From contig NZ_BAEX01000015.1 in NCBI RefSeq assembly GCF_000246945.1, positions 1 through 46,648 on the forward strand: a DNA stretch of 46,648 bases. Direction: 5' to 3'. The stretch is from Myroides injenensis M09-0166 (GTDB lineage Bacteria; Bacteroidota; Bacteroidia; Flavobacteriales; Flavobacteriaceae). Of the stretch, positions 16,053 to 24,222 are shown piece by piece (the first letter of the stretch is position 1; each line of letters begins with the position of its first letter). A model generated the notes under the pieces. That model saw nothing but the letters and a program-made list of their open reading frames with translations. It was not told where the DNA came from and searched no databases. The position numbers were made by a program, and so were the translations under genes.

Positions 16053-16826
16053 TTAAAGGTCTTTAGCGCATCTAAAGCCTAAGTTTTTAGTAGTGAAATT
16101 TGCTTTTAGACTTCCTCTAAAGCCATATCTCATAAAAGCGGCATAATCCATTAAATCTGATGCGTTAATGGATGCACTGCCACAAAATAGATTCTCATCG
16201 TTACCTTTATCTTTTCTACTTTCACCAGATAAGAAAATGGAATTGTAATCATAAACCCATTCCCATATGAGTCCATGCATATCGTATACCCCCCAATAAT
16301 TTTTAAAAGTACTTCCTACTGCATTGTTAAATGTTTTTGGAGTTTCATACCATGCTAATATGTATTTATTATATTCTTCCTTAGCTCTTGCATCCATATT
16401 TTTTGCATCTGCCATTGCTACATATTCCCATTCATCCATTGTAGGTAGACGCTTACCTTGTAGTTCACAATATTTTTTTGCTGTAAACCAAGATACATTT
16501 GTTACGGGAGCATTTTCTTTTAAATCACCATAATCTAAATCTCCTATCCAATGCGACAAATAGCTCTTATTTGCAAATAAGGCTTTTACTTTTGATTTTT
16601 GATACTCAGGATTCTTTTTTAAAAATTGTAGATATTGTTCGTTAGTTACTGGATATTTATCTATTTGAAAAGCATCAACTTTTACATAACCTTCTTCTGT
16701 ACTACCATAAAGTGGAACATAAGTTCCACTTTTGATAGTTAACATTTGCGTCTGTGTTTGCGAAAAACATGATAAGAAGAAAAAACACAAGACTGCGGTA
16801 ATAATTGATTTATCAAGAAAAAACAT
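16053..16826 (-). CDS. nirV: NirV-like SUMF1/formylglycine-generating-enzyme-fold protein
   Basis: The 257-residue protein has a signal peptide ending near FLSCFSQ, so it is exported. It has a SUMF1-type domain: KVDAFQIDKYPVTNEQYLQF, PVTNVSWFTAKKYCELQGKR, LPTMDEWEYVA, and the C-terminal MRYGFRGS...NLGFRC. NirV is the SUMF-fold protein encoded next to nirK in many denitrifiers; its biochemical role is not settled. Here it starts one nucleotide after the nirK stop and is followed by sco. The cysteine pair of true formylglycine-generating enzymes is not obvious, so an enzymatic role is doubtful. GldJ at 30453 has the same fold but is otherwise different. Confidence 0.8.
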   Translation of the reverse strand: MFFLDKSIITAVLCFFFLSCFSQTQTQMLTIKSGTYVPLYGSTEEGYVKVDAFQIDKYPVTNEQYLQFLKKNPEYQKSKVKALFANKSYLSHWIGDLDYGDLKENAPVTNVSWFTAKKYCELQGKRLPTMDEWEYVAMADAKNMDARAKEEYNKYILAWYETPKTFNNAVGSTFKNYWGVYDMHGLIWEWVYDYNSIFLSGESRKDKGNDENLFCGSASINASDLMDYAAFMRYGFRGSLKANFTTKNLGFRCAKDL

Positions 16827-16827
16827 T

Positions 16828-18186
16828 TTATCTATTTTGTTTAACCATTTGAGGCGAAACTACTTTTTTATTATTTCCCCAACTATTGTATACGTAAGTT
16901 AATACATCAGCAATCTCTTGGTCTGATAGATTTTGGCTTGTCATAATTGAGTTGTATTTTACATTATTAACTGTTATTTCGCCTTGTAATCCGTTAATAA
17001 CTGTTTTTATGGCTCTGTTCACATCAGCATTTAAATAATCTGATTTAGCAAGTGGTGGGAAAATACCTTCAATACCTTGACCTTCTGATTGATGACATGC
17101 AAAACAAGTTCTAGTAAAGATGTTTTTTCCATCATTTATCTGCTGTGCAACTGTTTTATTTTCAATGATTTCTTTTTTAGGTTTACCTTTTGGCATAGTT
17201 TGAATAGTACCACCTTCTGGTAAATAAATACCTTCTCTAATTTTTCCAGCGAATACTTTTTCATTTTCATTTCCTTCTACTTTTAACATTCCAAGCGCTC
17301 CTTTGTTAAACGCTCTAAAGATAGAGTGATCAACTAAAACTAATGTTCCAGGTACATTAACTTTGAATTCTACAATTGCTGCTCCTCCTGCAGGAATTAA
17401 AGTGGTCTGAACGTTTTCATTAATTAAATCTCCCCCCTCTACGTGTACTCTATCAAATATCTCTCCGATTGCATGAAATGAACTCACTAAGTTAGGTCCA
17501 CCATTTCCTACAAATAGTCTTACTGTTTCACCAACTTTTGCTGTTATTGCATTATCATTAACTAGTGAGTTTACACTACCATTAAAAACAACATAATCAG
17601 GCTGTTCAAGTAATGCTTTATTCATGTCAAAAGGTTGCAATCCTTTTTCTCCATAATTTCCTTTTGTATAGAAATCTCCTTGCATCACATAATATTCTTT
17701 ATCTACTGGAGGTAATCCACCTTCTGGTTCAACTAGAATTAGCCCATACATTCCATTAGCAATGTGCATTCCTACTGGTGCTGTCGCACAGTGGTATACA
17801 TAAAGTCCTGGATTTAAAGTTTTGAATGAGAAAGTTACTTCATGACCTGGAGCCACTAAGGAAGAAGCGGCACCACCACCAGGACCTGTTACAGCATGTA
17901 AGTCAATGTTATGTGGAAGTTTATTATCGGGATGGTTTTTTAAAGTAAATTCAACTTCATCACCAACTCTAGTTCTAATAAAACTTCCTGGTACAGTACC
18001 ACCAAATGTCCAGTAAACGTATTTTACTCCGTCTACCATTTCTCCTTCTTCTTCTAAAATCTCAAGGTTAACTTTTAATTTTGTTGCTTCTCTTTTTCCT
18101 ACAGGTTTAGGAACAAATGGAGGTGAAGTTAACTCCGCCTCAGATTCTCCTTTTGTTATTATTTTTTCTGCAATGTCGCTTGTCAT
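16828..18186 (-). CDS. nirK: Copper nitrite reductase with C-terminal cytochrome c domain
   Basis: NirK reduces nitrite to NO outside the cytoplasm. Numbered from the ATG at 18186, two cupredoxin domains span about 30-310. Type 1 Cu ligands are H92, C133, H141 and M146; type 2 Cu ligands are H97, H132 and H287; catalytic Asp and His are D95 and H238. The C133-H141 spacing of 8 matches the AniA-like class. A fused haem c domain begins at C361 (CFACH) with a likely Met ligand in NSIMTSQ. This open frame has no signal peptide. A lipoprotein signal lies just upstream in another frame (18191-18295), one base out of phase at an A9 tract. The gene heads nirK-nirV-sco. Confidence 0.93.
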   Translation of the reverse strand: MTSDIAEKIITKGESEAELTSPPFVPKPVGKREATKLKVNLEILEEEGEMVDGVKYVYWTFGGTVPGSFIRTRVGDEVEFTLKNHPDNKLPHNIDLHAVTGPGGGAASSLVAPGHEVTFSFKTLNPGLYVYHCATAPVGMHIANGMYGLILVEPEGGLPPVDKEYYVMQGDFYTKGNYGEKGLQPFDMNKALLEQPDYVVFNGSVNSLVNDNAITAKVGETVRLFVGNGGPNLVSSFHAIGEIFDRVHVEGGDLINENVQTTLIPAGGAAIVEFKVNVPGTLVLVDHSIFRAFNKGALGMLKVEGNENEKVFAGKIREGIYLPEGGTIQTMPKGKPKKEIIENKTVAQQINDGKNIFTRTCFACHQSEGQGIEGIFPPLAKSDYLNADVNRAIKTVINGLQGEITVNNVKYNSIMTSQNLSDQEIADVLTYVYNSWGNNKKVVSPQMVKQNR

Positions 18187-18190
18187 TTTT

Positions 18191-18295
18191 TTAGGAGTAT
18201 CCTCTTTTTTTTTGACAGCTTGTTGTCGCTACTAAGCTTAGTGCTAAAACTAAAACACCAACTTTGCTTTTTAATGATAGTAGATTTGTGCGCAT
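18191..18295 (-). pseudogene. nirK: Out-of-frame lipoprotein signal peptide of nirK
   Basis: From ATG 18295 the frame encodes MRTNLLSLKSK, a hydrophobic core [14 protein letters not shown] and then S26-C27, a textbook lipoprotein signal. After Q28-K-K it runs out at TAA 18191. Removing one A from the A9 tract (T9 at 18205-18213 on the plus strand) would join it through KKEDTPKK to the M-T-S-D start of the main nirK frame. Either the gene has a frameshift, the base is a sequencing error, or slippage on the tract makes full-length protein. It explains why the nirK frame appears to lack export information. Confidence 0.85.
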
Positions 18296-18327
18296 ATTTA
18301 AGTTGTTTTATATCTTATTTTGTATAA

Positions 18328-18335
18328 CAAATATA
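18328..18335 (-). promoter_or_regulatory. -7 promoter box (TATATTTG) of nirK
   Basis: Read on the minus strand this is an exact TAnnTTTG box, 32 nt before the ATG at 18295. Operator 3 overlaps its upstream edge. Confidence 0.6.
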
Positions 18336-18356
18336 AAAGACAAGATTGTCCTTTAT
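18333..18356. promoter_or_regulatory. Candidate operator 3 (nirK), 24-bp dyad
   Basis: On the plus strand: ATAAAAGACA, AGAT, TGTCCTTTAT, with 9 of 10 positions symmetric, the best of the three sites. It overlaps the -7 box by 3 bp and fills the spacer upstream of it, an ideal repressor position. It links nirK to the Rrf2 regulator and NO reductase genes 8 kb away. Confidence 0.7.
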
Positions 18357-18546
18357 TGTGATAAATATCAGTTTATATAAAAAATAAATAGACTTTTTTA
18401 TACTTTAAAGTACTATAAGTAAAGAGCTTGTGTAGATTAAAAAATATGTAAAGCCAATGAGGTAGTACTAGTGAAATTTCTTTTATTACTAAGGATACAC
18501 ACTTAAAAAATTAAAGCATATATAATATGAAAAGTTAGTATAAGCT

Positions 18547-18576
18547 GTTCAATGCTTTTTCAATATTGGCTCAACT
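18547..18576. repeat. Decayed copy C of the 11-bp periodic repeat
   Basis: GTTCAATG at 18547, TTTCAATA at 18558 and GCTCAACT at 18569 keep the exact 11-bp spacing of the CTTCAACA units in copies A and B. The opposite-strand half is not clearly present. The surrounding interval 18296-18754 has no gene; besides the nirK promoter region and this remnant I see only AT-rich sequence and the terminator at its end. Confidence 0.45.
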
Positions 18577-18732
18577 TCTTTTAAGGTTTTTATGTATTTG
18601 TAAAAGCACAATGTTTAGGAGTTTTTAAAGCAGTTGAATATGAAAAATCACTATTCGTTAAGAAAGCTATATTATAATGTGCCGTCTAGTATTAACTAAT
18701 AAAAAATAAGTAATTATAGGAATGTCAATGAT

Positions 18733-18756
18733 AAAAAAAGAGCTAAAAGCTCTTTT
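18733..18756 (-). terminator. Intrinsic terminator of the recF-murB-GT-sigma operon
   Basis: Stem AGAGCT/AGCTCT extended by A/T pairs with a 3-nt loop, with T on the minus-strand downstream side. It slightly overlaps the sigma factor stop codon. Confidence 0.75.
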
Positions 18757-19360
18757 ATATTGTGAAGTTGTTATCTATTTGTTTGACGATAATTTCTGCC
18801 AATAATTTTTTTGCACGCATTATTTTTACTTTTACATTATTAAGAGGTTCGTTAAGAATTGTTGCAATTTCATTATATGATAGTTCTTGGAAGAAACGCA
18901 ATTCTATCACTTCTTGATAATGAGGTTTTAGTAAGCGAATATAATTTTTAAAGATTTTGATATTTTGTTCTTTAATAATCTCATCTTCAATGTTAGATGA
19001 GTCATCTGCTATATTTGTGTAATTAGCTTGGTTTTCATCATTTAAATCTAGAAAAGACATATCTTTTCTTCTTCTAATCATATCAATATGAACATTCTTA
19101 GCAATAGCAATTAACCACGTGTTAAAAGCAAATTTAGAGTCATAAGATTTAATACTACTAAAAGCTTTTGAGAAAGTTTCGATTGTTATGTCTTCTGCGT
19201 CTGTTTCGTTATTAATTCTTTTCAACATAAAAGTGAAAACTTCACTCCAATAGTGATTAAGTAAGAAAGTAAATGACGCTTGATCTCCAGCTTGTGCTAA
19301 TTCTATATATTTAGCTATTGTATGTTTCAAATTTTTTGCGTGTGATAAATTGACGGACAC
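18755..19360 (-). CDS. RNA polymerase sigma factor, ECF type
   Basis: The protein has 201 residues. Sigma region 2 spans about 28-95, with FTFLLNHYWSEVF, DAEDITIETFSKAF and FNTWLIAIAKNVHIDMIRRRK. Sigma-70 region 4 spans about 140-195, with LKPHYQEVIELRFFQELSYNEIATIL. It is an ECF sigma without a visible anti-sigma gene nearby. The start is GTG 19360, which overlaps the upstream glycosyltransferase gene by 50 nt; TTG at 19327 is an alternative and still overlaps. It is the last gene of an operon with recF, murB and the glycosyltransferase. Targets are not predictable. Confidence 0.85.
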   Translation of the reverse strand: MSVNLSHAKNLKHTIAKYIELAQAGDQASFTFLLNHYWSEVFTFMLKRINNETDAEDITIETFSKAFSSIKSYDSKFAFNTWLIAIAKNVHIDMIRRRKDMSFLDLNDENQANYTNIADDSSNIEDEIIKEQNIKIFKNYIRLLKPHYQEVIELRFFQELSYNEIATILNEPLNNVKVKIMRAKKLLAEIIVKQIDNNFTI

Positions 19361-20432
19361 TGTAAATAGTAATCATAAAAATATGAATAATTTCTAAGAT
19401 AGGCAGTACCCAAATAAGATCTTTTACTTCAAACTTCTTAAACATTTTTGCTTTGTAGATGAATACAATAATAAATCTTAAGAGAATTAAACCAACTACA
19501 ATTTCCCAATTAAATAAAAAGCTTGATAAGATAATTGATAAGGCATAAAATAAAAAATGACATAGGTTAAAGAACCGTAACTTTAATTGAGATCCTATAG
19601 AAGCCTCTTTTAATAGTAGATTGCTTTTTTTTAGCTCACTGGTCCAATATGAAGATTTGTTAGGTACTTTTTTTGTAGTAAAACTTTCAGTATCTAAACT
19701 AATTGCGACATTATTATTGTTACCTATTTGGCTAATAAATGCATATTCATCACTATATGGCGTCTTCATAAATTTGATAAAACCATTTACTTTATAGAAT
19801 AAAGATTTATCATACCCTTGATTTAATGCATTTCCATATAATGGCTTTCCTACTTTTGCCCAGGCGAAAAGATCTATAGTTTTAGTTACGTTTTGATATC
19901 TGATTAATTGATTAATAAGTGAACGCTTCTTTTTCTCAATTTTTGTATACCCTAAGACTATTTTTTTTGTTGTAGAAAAACAACTGACAAGAGAGAGTAG
20001 CCAATTTGTAGAATCTGGCATACCTTGGGGTTCAATAAATACAAGTCGATCGAATTGTGCAACTTTAATTCCTAAGGTAAGGGCGTATTTTTTGTTTCCC
20101 CAAAAAGCTTCATTGTTTACTACATTAACCAATTTTACATTTTTATTTTCTAATGTAAATTGTTCTAAAATATCTAAACTATTGTCTTCAGAAGCATTAT
20201 TTATTAAGACAATTTGAAATTGCGGATATTGTTGGTCTTTCAACTTTGAAAGGAAATCTACTAAATTTTTTTCTTGATCTTTTACATAAACAATAACAGA
20301 TACAGGGTCGAACTCACTATATCTTTTAGGTAAAAAGTTACTTGAAAAAGATAATGGTCCGTATAGGATTATATATTGCAGTAATTCTATAGCTACAACA
20401 GCTATAAATAAATAAAATAATATCGTTAGCAT
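19311..20432 (-). CDS. Membrane-anchored GT2-like glycosyltransferase, DxD motif missing
   Basis: The protein has 373 residues, with an N-terminal membrane helix (about 3-24), a GT2 domain and two or three C-terminal helices (about 290-360). The nucleotide-sugar region is recognisable: PVSVIVYVKDQEKNL, IVLINNASEDNS and GNKKYALTLGIK. Where GT2 enzymes carry the metal-binding DxD (as in TDADC), this protein reads FIEPQGMPDS, E134-P-Q. The acceptor-site region also lacks a clear ED motif. It may be catalytically inactive or use another mode. It is followed by, and overlaps, the sigma factor gene. Confidence 0.75.
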   Translation of the reverse strand: MLTILFYLFIAVVAIELLQYIILYGPLSFSSNFLPKRYSEFDPVSVIVYVKDQEKNLVDFLSKLKDQQYPQFQIVLINNASEDNSLDILEQFTLENKNVKLVNVVNNEAFWGNKKYALTLGIKVAQFDRLVFIEPQGMPDSTNWLLSLVSCFSTTKKIVLGYTKIEKKKRSLINQLIRYQNVTKTIDLFAWAKVGKPLYGNALNQGYDKSLFYKVNGFIKFMKTPYSDEYAFISQIGNNNNVAISLDTESFTTKKVPNKSSYWTSELKKSNLLLKEASIGSQLKLRFFNLCHFLFYALSIILSSFLFNWEIVVGLILLRFIIVFIYKAKMFKKFEVKDLIWVLPILEIIHIFMITIYSVRQFITRKKFETYNS

Positions 20433-20499
20433 TTATGAATTTCTCTTCTTTTTTTGGTACGCAAATGTACAATTAATCTAATAATCTTTAACTCGATTT

Positions 20500-21513
20500 T
20501 TAGAAGATGTTTACTTCAGGAGAAATGTCAATGCCAAAGATTCCTTTAACCTCTTGTAATATAGTGTCTGCTAATTTTTTAAGCTGCTCTCCAGTGGCAT
20601 TGCCATAGTTAACTAATACTAATGCTTGGTTATTATGAACTCCAGCATCTCCTAATCTATATCCTTTAAATCCAGCTTGTTCTATTAGCCAACCAGCTGG
20701 TATTTTTATTTCAGTGCTATTGACAACATAATGTGGCATAGCTGGATATCTTTTGATTAATTGATCAAAAAAATCTTTGCTAATTATTGGGTTCTTGAAA
20801 AAACTACCGCTATTTCCAATTTCTTTAGGATTTGGAAGTTTTTCCTGTCTTATTGCGATAACTACATCACTAATATCTTTAATAGTAGGAGTTGTAATAT
20901 TTTTTGCTTCAAGTTCTTGTTGAATAGCTCCATATCCAGTTTTTAAAATATGGTTGTGCTTAGTCAGTTTAAAAATGACAGAGGTAATTATATATTGATT
21001 TTTTAAGTCATTTTTAAAAATGCTTTCGCGGTATCCAAATTGACAATCTTTATTTGAGAAGGTAGTGAATTCCTTAGTTGACATATTTATTCCTTTACAA
21101 CTCTCAATCACATCTTTTACTTCTACGCCATATGCTCCTATATTTTGGATAGGAGTGGCGCCAACATTTCCTGGTATGAGTGACAAATTTTCAATGCCGC
21201 CGTAATTATTTTCGATACACCATAAAACAAAATCATGCCATATTTCTCCTGCATTGACTTCAACCCACACGAAATCCTCATCTTCTTTAACAATAGTAAT
21301 TCCTTTAATATTGATTTTTAAAACGATTTTGTCAATATTCTTTGTTAGTAACATATTACTGCCTCCTCCTAAGATAAATAGACTCTCAGGAAGGTTACTT
21401 TTTAATACATCTTTTAATGTGTTTAAAGAATCAATATTTACAAAATATTTTGCTTTAGCGTCGATACCAAAAGTGTTATAAGGTAAAAGAGAAATGTTTT
21501 GAGCTATTTCCAT
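20500..21513 (-). CDS. murB: UDP-N-acetylenolpyruvoylglucosamine reductase
   Basis: MurB makes UDP-N-acetylmuramate with NADPH and FAD in peptidoglycan synthesis. The start at ATG 21513 (MEIAQNISLLPYNTFG) gives 337 residues, standard for type I MurB. A longer frame back to 21573 would overlap recF and adds nothing family-like. FAD-binding sequences LGGGSNMLL and IPGNVGATPIQNIGAYGVEV are present, as is the catalytic Ser region GNSGSFFKNP. It lies 22 nt downstream of recF and 67 nt upstream of the glycosyltransferase gene. Confidence 0.95.
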   Translation of the reverse strand: MEIAQNISLLPYNTFGIDAKAKYFVNIDSLNTLKDVLKSNLPESLFILGGGSNMLLTKNIDKIVLKINIKGITIVKEDEDFVWVEVNAGEIWHDFVLWCIENNYGGIENLSLIPGNVGATPIQNIGAYGVEVKDVIESCKGINMSTKEFTTFSNKDCQFGYRESIFKNDLKNQYIITSVIFKLTKHNHILKTGYGAIQQELEAKNITTPTIKDISDVVIAIRQEKLPNPKEIGNSGSFFKNPIISKDFFDQLIKRYPAMPHYVVNSTEIKIPAGWLIEQAGFKGYRLGDAGVHNNQALVLVNYGNATGEQLKKLADTILQEVKGIFGIDISPEVNIF

Positions 21514-21535
21514 TATTGTAATATTAGAGCAATTG

Positions 21536-22633
21536 TTAAAGAATTGTTGTGTCTTGAATTTTAAAAATTTCAAAGTCTTGATTGATACTATTTAATAGTT
21601 TTTCAGTTCGATCAGCATGCGTATCTGAAATAAACATTTGACCAAATGTTTCTAGATTTACTAATTCAAGTATTTTTCGAACTCTATTTTCATCTAATTT
21701 ATCAAATATATCATCAAATAAAAGAATAGGAGCTATTCCTTTTTGATCTTTTAAGAAATCAAATTGAGCAAGCTTTAATGCTATTAAAAAAGATTTTTGT
21801 TGACCTTGAGAACCAAACTTTTTGATAGGATGTTGTTTTAGTTCAAAAGCTAAATCATCTTTATGAATACCCACGGAGGTATATTGTAAAATTTTATCTT
21901 TAGTTAGATTTTCATTGAACAATTCTTTCATTGATTTTTCATGAAGTTGTGATTCATAAAGCAAAGCTACATCATCTTTATTTTCTGTAATTAATTGATG
22001 GTACTTATTAAATATCGGGATAAAATGTTCAATAAAATCTTTTCTTTTGCTGTATATAGGTTGTGCAAGATTTTCTAATTGTTCATTATAAATCTCAAGA
22101 GTTGCTAAATCAAAATAATTATTTTGGGCGAAGCTTTTTAATAGTGCATTACGCTGAGAAATAAGTTTTTGATATTGTATCAAAGATTGTAAATAGGTGT
22201 TATCCATCTGAGAGATAACACTATCTAAGAATTTACGTCTAGTTTCACTTCCTTCCGTTATCAAATCAGTATCAGAAGGTGAAATGATAACTAAAGGGAT
22301 TAATCCAAAATGATCAGAAAAACGGTCGTATATTTTTCCGTTTCTTTTTAGAATTTTCTTTTGTCCTTTTTTTAAACTACAAACGATATGTTCATCTTTA
22401 TCTTCTTTGACGAATGTACCATCAATAACGAAAAAATCTGAATCGTGATTAATGTTTTGTAAGGCGATAGGGTTAAAATAACTTTTTCCGTAAGCCATGT
22501 AGTAAATGGCATCAAGGATATTTGTTTTACCTACACCGTTAAAACCTACGAAACAATTTATCTTTTGATTAAAATCGAAAGATTTATCGCTAATATTTTT
22601 GAAATTTAGAACATTTAATTTTTTTAAATACAC
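21536..22633 (-). CDS. recF: DNA replication and repair protein RecF
   Basis: RecF is an SMC-like ATPase that helps load RecA at gaps through RecOR. The start GTG 22633 gives [14 protein letters not shown], the normal RecF beginning, and a 365-residue protein; an upstream TTG at 22696 would add an untypical extension. Walker A is GFNGVGKT (30-37). The signature is [19 protein letters not shown], and Walker B is [16 protein letters not shown], followed by the D-loop and H-loop ISDTHADR. It is first gene of the minus-strand operon recF-murB-GT-sigma and divergent from the TPR protein gene. Confidence 0.95.
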   Translation of the reverse strand: MYLKKLNVLNFKNISDKSFDFNQKINCFVGFNGVGKTNILDAIYYMAYGKSYFNPIALQNINHDSDFFVIDGTFVKEDKDEHIVCSLKKGQKKILKRNGKIYDRFSDHFGLIPLVIISPSDTDLITEGSETRRKFLDSVISQMDNTYLQSLIQYQKLISQRNALLKSFAQNNYFDLATLEIYNEQLENLAQPIYSKRKDFIEHFIPIFNKYHQLITENKDDVALLYESQLHEKSMKELFNENLTKDKILQYTSVGIHKDDLAFELKQHPIKKFGSQGQQKSFLIALKLAQFDFLKDQKGIAPILLFDDIFDKLDENRVRKILELVNLETFGQMFISDTHADRTEKLLNSINQDFEIFKIQDTTIL

Positions 22634-22737
22634 GTGTTTATCTGTTATTTTAACGTTTTGAAGAACGCTTTTATAAAATTTGGTGCAAATTATCAAAAAT
22701 ATAGATAGAAAGCACTTTTATATTACAAGAAAAATCC

Positions 22738-22745
22738 TATTTTTG
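22738..22745 (+). promoter_or_regulatory. -7 promoter box (TATTTTTG)
   Basis: Exact TAnnTTTG match, 23 nt before the TPR gene ATG in the divergent recF interval. Confidence 0.5.
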
Positions 22746-22768
22746 CCATTCATTAAACTTTTGTATAC

Positions 22769-23545
22769 ATGGCAACTTATAATAAAAGAGGTTATAAAGC
22801 CCCAAAACCTGAGGAAAGTAAAGATAGCGAGTTTGACAAATTCAAAGATGTGTCAGATAGTAAAACTGCTGAGGTGTTTAATTCACTAGACGCAAGTGCT
22901 AATCGCATGGAAGGATGGGTAGCTCGTAATCAAAAAGCAATTTTTGGAATTGTTGGTGCAATCGCTTTAGTTACAATAGGATATGTTGGGTATGACAAAT
23001 TTGTTGTAGAACCTAAAAATGAGGATGCTGCAAACCAAATGTTTCAAGCACAAAGCTATTATACTGAAGCTCTAACAAATACATCAGATAAAGATAATTT
23101 ATATAATCTAGCTTTAAATGGTGGTGAGGGTAAATTAGGATTTTTAAAAGTAATCGAACAATATAAAGGTACTGATGCTGCTAATTTAGGTTATTATTAT
23201 GCTGGAATGTCTTATTTGAATTTAGGACAGTTTCAAGAGGCAATTAAATATCTAGAGAAGTACAACGGAAAGGGTAATATCCTAGGAGTTTTAGCAAAAG
23301 GAGCTATTGGAGACGCATTTTCTGAATTAGGACAAAAGGAAGAAGCTTTAGAGTATTACAAAAAAGCAATAAGTGAAGACCGCAATGATTTCACTACTCC
23401 TCGTTTCTTGAATAAAGCGGGTATTGTTGCTTTAGATTTAGGTAAGAAAGAAGAAGCTTTAAAAATGTTTAATGAAATTAAAAATAACTATTTAGGTTCA
23501 CCTGAATATAGTTCAGTAGATGGATTTATTGGTTTAGCTCAATAG
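22769..23545 (+). CDS. Single-pass membrane TPR protein (YfgM-like)
   Basis: The protein has 258 residues. A charged cytoplasmic N-terminus (1-55) is followed by one membrane helix (about 58-78, AIFGIVGAIALVTIGYVGY). A C-terminal tetratricopeptide region then shows repeats such as YYYAGMSYLNLGQFQEAIKY, GDAFSELGQKEEALEYYKKA and GIVALDLGKKEEALKMFNEI. The layout is like YfgM, a membrane-bound chaperone partner of the Sec translocon, although that role is not proven for this group. ribH follows after 12 nt, probably in one transcript. Confidence 0.8.
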   Translation: MATYNKRGYKAPKPEESKDSEFDKFKDVSDSKTAEVFNSLDASANRMEGWVARNQKAIFGIVGAIALVTIGYVGYDKFVVEPKNEDAANQMFQAQSYYTEALTNTSDKDNLYNLALNGGEGKLGFLKVIEQYKGTDAANLGYYYAGMSYLNLGQFQEAIKYLEKYNGKGNILGVLAKGAIGDAFSELGQKEEALEYYKKAISEDRNDFTTPRFLNKAGIVALDLGKKEEALKMFNEIKNNYLGSPEYSSVDGFIGLAQ

Positions 23546-23557
23546 GAGATATACAAA

Positions 23558-24046
23558 ATGGCTACAGCAAATAGAAATCTTTCAGAATACGATAAAACAA
23601 CCTTGCCTAATGGTAAAGATTTTAAAGTTGGAGTTGTGGTGTCTGAATGGAATGATAATGTCACTAATGGTCTATATAACGGTGCAGAAGCTGCTTTATT
23701 GGATTGTGGAGTATTATCAGAGAATATAATTAGATGGAATGTGCCTGGGAGTTTTGAATTAATCTTTGGTGCAAAAAAAATGATAGAGACCTATGAAGAT
23801 TTAGATGCAGTAATTGTCATAGGATGTGTCATAAAAGGTGAGACAATGCATTTTGATTTTGTATGTGAAGGCGTTACTCATGGAATAAAAGATCTTAATC
23901 TAATTTCAGAAATTCCTGTATTGTTTTGTGTGTTGACAGATAACAACATAGAGCAGTCTATCGCAAGAAGTGGTGGAATACATGGAAATAAAGGAACAGA
24001 AGCTGCAATAGCAGCAATAAAAATGATAGATCTTAATAGAAGATAA
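23558..24046 (+). CDS. ribH: 6,7-dimethyl-8-ribityllumazine synthase
   Basis: RibH condenses the pyrimidinedione of the riboflavin pathway with dihydroxybutanone phosphate, normally as an icosahedral or pentameric shell. It has 162 residues. Substrate motifs are VVSEWNDNVTNGLYNGA, the NVPGSFEL loop, GCVIKGETMHFDFVC (H of the catalytic site within ETMHFD) and the C-terminal region AARSGG-like IARSGGIHGNKGTEAA. It is preceded by the TPR gene and closed by a strong terminator. Confidence 0.96.
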   Translation: MATANRNLSEYDKTTLPNGKDFKVGVVVSEWNDNVTNGLYNGAEAALLDCGVLSENIIRWNVPGSFELIFGAKKMIETYEDLDAVIVIGCVIKGETMHFDFVCEGVTHGIKDLNLISEIPVLFCVLTDNNIEQSIARSGGIHGNKGTEAAIAAIKMIDLNRR

Positions 24047-24067
24047 GAAAAATAAAAAGTATAAGTT

Positions 24068-24101
24068 AAAAAACCTGCAATTTAATCGTTGCAGGTTTTT
24101 T
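24068..24101 (+). terminator. Intrinsic terminator after ribH
   Basis: AAAAAACCTGCAA (24068-24080) and TTGCAGGTTTTTT (24089-24101) form a perfect 13-bp stem with an 8-nt loop. Confidence 0.9.
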
Positions 24102-24168
24102 TATTTTAGAATAATTTACAAAGTCAATAATAGTAATAGCACTTTTATTTAATTAAATTTGTAAAACT

Positions 24169-24176
24169 TATGTTTG
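24169..24176 (+). promoter_or_regulatory. -7 promoter box (TATGTTTG) of the mutL operon
   Basis: Exact TAnnTTTG match, 46 nt before the mutL ATG and beyond the ribH terminator. The -33 element is not clear. Confidence 0.5.
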
Positions 24177-24222
24177 TAAAATAAATATAAGGATAGCAAA
24201 CTAACCTACGTAATTTAAGTAA

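Noticed and set aside
18296-18400. FNR/DNR-type box (TTGAT-N4-ATCAA) as the control site of nirK
   Set aside because: No such sequence was seen; the only strong dyad is the AT-rich 24-bp site shared with the nor and Rrf2 promoters.
21514-21573. Extended MurB start at 21573
   Set aside because: It would overlap the recF 3' end and precedes the normal family beginning at ATG 21513.
22634-22696. Extended RecF start at TTG 22696
   Set aside because: The extra 21 residues are unlike RecF N-termini; GTG 22633 gives the standard beginning.
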